Positions 59,210 through 64,000 of a stretch of 64,000 bases of DNA are shown piece after piece. The position numbers were made by a program, and so were the translations under genes. Source of the DNA: Oxytricha trifallax (Eukaryota > Ciliophora > Spirotrichea > Sporadotrichida > Oxytrichidae); the NCBI GenBank assembly GCA_000711775.1, contig ARYC01001926.1:1-64000 (forward strand). Reading direction: 5' to 3'. A model generated the notes under the pieces. That model did no database searches. It saw nothing but the letters and a program-made list of their open reading frames with translations, and had not been told where the DNA came from. Numbering within the stretch: position 1 is the first letter of the stretch; every line of letters starts with the position of its first letter.

Positions 59210-60380
59210 TAGAATATCTATATTTATGATGCCCCACATCAAAGCAGCCTGTACGAAAAATATTATTTAAATACTCAATATAATTGAATGATTATTAGTG
59301 GACAAAAGTAAATTCATTAGTTCATCATAATATCCAGAGCACTAGAGTTTTGTAGCAAAGTTATGTCAGTGCATTCATTCACATAGAGATCAAATTTTGA
59401 ATTTTACAATTAACTGCTCTCACAAATGCTAATAACATTTTTCCTTTTATGTGACAATATCCTTCATATATGTCTTGCAATCTCCGTCATGATTTAACTT
59501 TTCTAAATAAATTAAAAATTGTATAGTTCTTAAAGAGAGTTCTTAAAGAGAGCAATTTGATGGTTTCCTATATTCTTTATTAAAAGACAACTTAATGTAG
59601 CATTCAATTTTTAAGGTTTACTTTATAATATTGTCATTCATTAATTATATATATGTATATATATATATCACTTATGGTCAATTATGAATGATTTGCTCCA
59701 AGATGTGTTCAGCATCAACAACACTTTCTAATTTTGTTTTAACCAATCACAAAATTCTCTAAATGCTAGGGTGCCAGAGTCCCTACAACATCAAAGAATA
59801 TCTCTCTTTCCGAAAGTTTTTTCTAATCTATATCTTCATTAATTTTTATAAAATTTAGTTACACTTCATGTTGATTTGATTAATGATTTAACTGATATAT
59901 AATATTTAAATCTATATTGAATGTGTAATCAAATTTCAAGATTTAGTTACACATAAAAATCATCAAATATGATTCAAGAGTCAAAGATGTGTAAAAGATG
60001 TGTAAAATTTTGACAATTCTATTTAGAAATATATGTTTACAAAATAACAATGTTAACCACCCTAAGTCATTGTTCTTAGAATATTAAGAATTCTCTAAAT
60101 AAAGTGTTAATTCTTTATAGATTTATGTATATTTTATCTATATTTGAATCATGTATTATACTATATTTATAGTGTGAGTAACTAATTTTTGAATTTAGAT
60201 ACACATAGATTTTAATTAAAATGCTTAATAAATACTTCAAAAACACTCAAACATGAAGTAAAAGTCAATTAAGTTTTTAACCATTACTGAATGCATTGAA
60301 TCATCATAATAATTCAAGTGACTCATGAGTTGAGCATCTGCGTTGACTTGGTTCAGGATGCTTTCAATTTTTTAATTCAT
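59210..60380. other. AT-rich spacer
   Basis: No gene recognised. A (TA)n run lies near 59646-59668. A slightly GC-richer patch at 59690-59830 gives no consistent frame. Confidence 0.5.
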
Positions 60381-60699
60381 GATAATCGAAACTCCAAAAC
60401 CCCTGAAGTTAATTGATTGTGTATTTGAATGATATAAGTGGGCAAATTAAGCATAATTTATTTGTGTGTTAATAGGGTTAATGTAGGGGTTTAATGTTTA
60501 AATATAGTTTAAATTTGTGTGTATTACAGGTGTATTATTTTTATTATTCACTCAACAGTACTTTGGCATCATGAGGCACTTTCTAAACTTTATTTCTCCT
60601 ATCCAAATTACAATTTAGTCTATTTTATGGTCCGTTCTCTGTTTAGGCTTTATGATTATCTACTTTGGCATATCTTTCATTTTACCTTTTATCTTATTC

Positions 60700-61789
60700 T
60701 TGTCTTGATATTGCCGTATTCTCTGCTTTGAATCTTTCTCTCTTTCAGCTAAAGTAATGATTTCTTGGCATATTGCATTCAGCATTTATTGCTGCTAGAG
60801 CCCATATATCCTACTTAATATCACCATCTCTCCAGTTCTTTCTTTCTGCAAATTATCAAGGAGTACCTTACACGTTGCCAAGTCTCTGAAGCTTCAACTC
60901 TCTACGATTTATTGAAATCAATTATTAATACTCTAAGAGGTGAGGTGAAAAGTCAAGCATAATATTCTCAGACTTTAAGTCTATATGAACATATCTTAAA
61001 GTGTGCAGCTCTTCAATGCCTTTACAAACATTTTTAAGAATAAGAGGTAGCTACTTTGGAATCCTTAATCTTAAATTTAGTCTCTTAAAGTCATTTAATA
61101 TAGAGGGAGACGAAAAGCAACATGATCTTTAGCATGCAGAATTGCATCGAGCTTAATTATAAATATGCATTTTCTATCCCTTGCTTTAGTAAGAGCTTAG
61201 TACTAATGACAAATTCCATTTGATACTTGTCATCACAATTAAATTAGTTGAATGATAAATCTTGTAAGCGATCTATTTATCAGTTATGACCTATTTCTCT
61301 CTTATCCTCAAGGATAAGATAAGTTTCTTTACACTCTTTTAAGATAAACTATATTCAAAATTGGAAGTTTGAGTGCATGCATCTTGAGAGTTATTTTTAC
61401 TTTCTGATGCAGGGAGGTTTCTCACTGCTTTAATAAGTTTATTTTCTTTCTTTAATCTTTGCTCCAGTGATTCTAAGGGGTCTCTTAGCTTTCTTATAAA
61501 AAGGAAGACCTCACCAGTCTCTGGATCTTTTACTTCAAATTTCTTGCCATGATGGTTTTATAGATGAACTTTTAAATCCCTTGATGATTGCATTACTTAT
61601 TACAGTAAGGGCAGATATATTTTTATTTATCTTATCATACTTAAGATAGAGCTTCGGATTGTTATAATTCTTCTTTAAAATATGACGCTTAAGAGCAGAT
61701 TTTTAAGTAAAGTTCTTCTCACAATCTTCACAAATATGTAATGCTTTTTTAATTTCTTTTTTATCTTCCTCCTCTTCAACCATTTTCAT
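60700..61789 (-). pseudogene. TBE-type zinc-finger/kinase protein (element B)
   Basis: ATG at 61789 (MKMVEEEEDKKEIKKALHIC). Two zinc-finger-like segments follow: CEDCEKNFTQKSALKRHILK, and CPYCNK followed in a shifted frame by SSRDLKVHLQNHHGKKFEVK. Next is a linker with VFLFIRKLRDPLESLEQRLK, then the kinase-like part with CKGIEELHTLRYVHIDLKSE + NIMLDF (60955-61030). The catalytic loop reads HIDLKSEN, so the aspartate and lysine of HRDLKxxN are kept. Later, RRELKLQRLGNVQGTPQQFA and NWRDGDIKQDIWALA resemble the GTPxYMAPE/DxWSLG region of kinases. At least two frame changes are needed to read it all. Confidence 0.75.
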
Positions 61790-62460
61790 TTGGAACTTCG
61801 CAATGAATTTCTTCGCTCTGTTTATATATGATAACTGAATTGATATTCAAAGTCTGATACCTAAAGTTAGAAAATTTCAGGCTCATATTGGGTGGAGGAA
61901 TTACAAGTCTCAACTTTCTTTTGATCATGAATGAAAGTTTTTGCTGACAAATGCAAAGTAATGCCGCTTTTCTAAGCAAGTTGGCGCTCATTAAATAAGT
62001 ACTATCAATAATTATACAAGCTGTTTAAATTCTATCTTTATACAAGAGTAAGAGCATATCCTCAAAGGTTTAGAGAGGTTTAATGAGAACAGATTGTGAA
62101 ACATTGGTTTTATGTTTCTTAATTTGAAAATAATTTATATACTAATTCATCCATTTTATTCATTAAAATCCACCTAAATATGTTTGTGAAGTTAGGTGGT
62201 CCTCCTAAAGCTGTTCTTGTAAATTTAGGAGGGGAGGTTTCAAAATTTAATTTTTTTAATGTACCACCTAATAATGTTTTAACTTTTAATATAACCTCCT
62301 AATAAAGTTTTAAATAAATTAAGAGTACCACCTAATTAAATTAATTATTTGTTAGGAGCAATTTAATGGAGAAAGTTTGATAAAAATGGAAGTCAAACAT
62401 TAAAACTTTGAGAAAGTTCCTCCATTTTTCTCTTCCTATTTTATTCAGGTTGACCTCCAG

Positions 62461-62998
62461 GTGGATCTCATATTTAGTAGTAAAATTTTATTAATTTTAG
62501 AATGGATATCCATAATTTTAAATTTCATAAGCATTTATAGAAAGCGGAAGCAAGATGGAGTGTGTAAATTATGCAATGAAAAAAGAATTCAATCTCAAGA
62601 ATTGATAGGAAAATTTCAAAGTTTAAGAGGACATCTAGAGATAGTTGGTATAGCAAGGTATGCTTTTATAAAATACCAATATATTAACCATAGTTTGATT
62701 GTTCTTACAAACACAGGAAGGAACAAAAATCTCATTCTTAAAAGCCTTACTTAGTAAAGAGAAAAAAGCTTTTAAGACCTTGACAAAACTCTATGATGAA
62801 GCCATGAGTGATAAAAATGTTGCTCTCTACCTACCATCAAAATTGCAACTCTCAAATAAGTTACCAGAGAGAAACTTCTTCTTTGAAGTTCTTGGTACTC
62901 TAAAACCAGAGTACTTAAGTGAAGTAATTTAAGAAGCTCATAAGAAACGCTACAGCATCTCTCCTGAAGAGAAAGAGAAGCAGGATTAAAATCAGTGA
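62461..62998 (+). CDS. TBE-type 22-kDa-like protein (element B)
   Basis: The first part reads RKRKQDGVCKLCNEKRIQSQ and GKFQSLRGHLEIVGIAR, a CxxC...H pattern that suggests a small zinc-binding fold. The second part, in another frame from about 62715, reads EGTKISFLKALLSKEKKAFK, KLYDEAMSDKNVALYLPSKL, NKLPERNFFFEVLGTLKPEY and QEAHKKRYSISPEEKEKQDQ, ending at TGA 62996-62998. The join lies in an AT-rich stretch (about 62650-62720) with GTATAG/GTATGC donors and CACAG/GGAAG acceptors, so a short intron probably links the two frames. The element A counterpart shares the LPxRNFFFxxLGTL motif. Function unknown. Confidence 0.6.
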
Positions 62999-63321
62999 TT
63001 CCTGGCTTTAGGAACTGCAGAAGTATCAATTCATTTCAAGTAAGCTTAAACCTTTAACTTTATAGAAAACCTGTAACTTATATTTAATTGATGAAAGAGT
63101 GTAGTAACTTAAACATAGAGTGAAAGTCTTAAGTAAAAAATGAATTAAGTAAGTGACTCTTCAAAGAATTATAAAAGCCAGACGAGATGAAAATAGATGT
63201 ATGAGCTGACACTAAGAGAAGAAAAATGGGTCCAAGCAAGCCATAAGAGGAGGAAAAGAAAGAGATGGCGAATCTCTGCAATTTAATATGTGAATATATT
63301 CATGCGTTTAAATCCAAAACT

Positions 63322-64000
63322 CATATATAAACACAAGTTCTCCCTTCTCTATCACACACTTTAGCTATATCATCGCTGACTCTCTTGGCAGCACTCTTCA
63401 TAAAATCTACTGTATCTATCTTTAAATCGTTCATTAAATGATACAGCAGAAGTATTTTGGAATGTCCTTTCAATAGGCCCATATTGTTCAATTCCAGAGC
63501 TGTTAGGAACATTATATACACGTGTTATGTATAATCCTTCATATTCTCTCCTTGAGTCTTTAGTTATATGAACTGATAAGTTATCAACAAATAGGATGAT
63601 CTCTTAGTCAGCGTATTTGTCTCTGAGTTATTGTAAGAACTTAATATATTATCCAGTCTTTATAGAGCAAGGGTGAATAACATAAATCTCGAGGCTACTA
63701 TCTTCACATATTCCACCAAGTATACATGAGTTTACACCTTAACTTTTTAGTCATAAACTTCTATATTACTATACCTCTTGTACTAAGACCTAGATATAAA
63801 GGTATTTAATGTAAATACAGCTTCATCAGCGTGTATAAAATTTATATTATGCTCTTTAGACCTCTGCATTTAATTGAATATATAATTTAAATTATCCTTA
63901 TAAAATGGAACATTAAAGTCAATCACTCTCTTAATGCGATTGACTGTCTTGTAAGATGTTACATTCTTTTTATAAATGTTCGCTATAGATTAAGCAGAGA
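63322..64000 (-). CDS. TBE-type DDE transposase (element B), N-terminus beyond the window
   Basis: Minus strand, entering from 64000. Reads SIANIYKKNVTSYKTVNRIK, then NINFIHADEAVFTLNTF with the first catalytic aspartate (near 63822). Next are ILGGICEDSSLEIYVIHPCS-type residues, EIILFVDNLSVHITKDS with the second aspartate (near 63590), and VYNVPNSSGIEQYGPIERTF with the glutamate (near 63470). The C-terminus appears as TVDFMKSAAKRVSDDIAKVC, ending at 63321, which needs one frame change near 63415. The order and spacing fit the IS630/Tc1-mariner DDE fold of TBE transposases. All three catalytic residues are present. Confidence 0.8.

Larger units (their letters stand above)
60394..64000. mobile_element. 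TBE-like transposon (element B), cut by the window end
   Basis: CCAAAACCCC at 60394-60403 (preceded by AAACT, one base from a second C4A4 unit) probably marks the left terminal repeat. It is followed by the three-gene TBE set: zinc-finger/kinase (minus), small 22-kDa-like gene (plus) and DDE transposase (minus, running off the window). TBE elements of Oxytricha are about 4.1 kb with C4A4-rich terminal repeats and take part in genome rearrangement. The right end is not visible. Between 62160 and 62360 there is a cluster of CCACCT/AGGTGG and CCTCCT/AGGAGG motifs whose meaning is unclear. Confidence 0.75.

Overview
Genetic code and organism. The coding stretches stay open only if TAA and TAG are read as glutamine and TGA is the only stop. 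The clearest case is a 474-codon frame at 29259-30683 with many in-frame TAA/TAG and no TGA. This is the ciliate nuclear code. The DNA is strongly AT-rich, splits genes with very short GT...AG introns, and is crowded with mobile DNA. It includes transposons that pair a DDE transposase with a zinc-finger/kinase gene and a third small gene, the set known from TBE elements of Oxytricha. I infer germline (micronuclear) DNA of a spirotrich ciliate such as Oxytricha or Stylonychia. The species is not established. ATG-to-stop frames in the standard code are mostly meaningless here, and no bacterial-type feature is present.

Layout. 1-1083: nearly three copies of a ~382-bp satellite. 1.1-8.4 kb: AT-rich DNA with small coding-like islands and a worn foldback element. 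8.5-9.7 kb: an unrecognised coding region. 11.9-15.3 kb and 18.8-22.7 kb: two related LINEs (APE endonuclease plus reverse transcriptase) on the minus strand, the second split by a 530-bp foldback. 17.2-18.6, 23.9-25.9 and 29.3-30.9 kb: three copies of one protein-coding repeat family with a shared 3' end of two hairpins; the third copy is intact. 26.5-28.2 kb: a zinc-finger/MT-A70 methyltransferase gene. 30.9-32.1 kb: a foldback inside a foldback. 32.5-33.0 kb: a tRNA-derived SINE. 33.3-36.6 kb: a DDE transposase and a divergent unknown gene, with a long palindrome between them. 36.7-38.0 kb: a dead ARF GTPase copy inside two nested sets of inverted repeats. 38.3-41.4 kb: a large SecA-like motor gene. 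41.6-44.6 kb: small coding islands in AT-rich DNA that resemble gene segments (MDS) separated by IESs. 46.9-50.6 kb: a TBE-like gene set. 52.3-59.2 kb: a second MT-A70 gene, a second transposase, an intact copy of the unknown gene and a coiled-coil region. 60.4-64.0 kb: a second TBE-like element, cut by the window end.

How the parts relate. Almost everything recognisable belongs to mobile elements or decayed copies, as expected for DNA removed when a ciliate builds its somatic nucleus. The most unusual feature is the repeated presence of MT-A70-type adenine methyltransferase genes, one with an N-terminal C2H2 zinc finger, close to transposase genes and to a conserved partner ORF present twice. 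These may be cargo of an undescribed germline transposon family. That is an inference from position and homology seen by eye; no database search was run.
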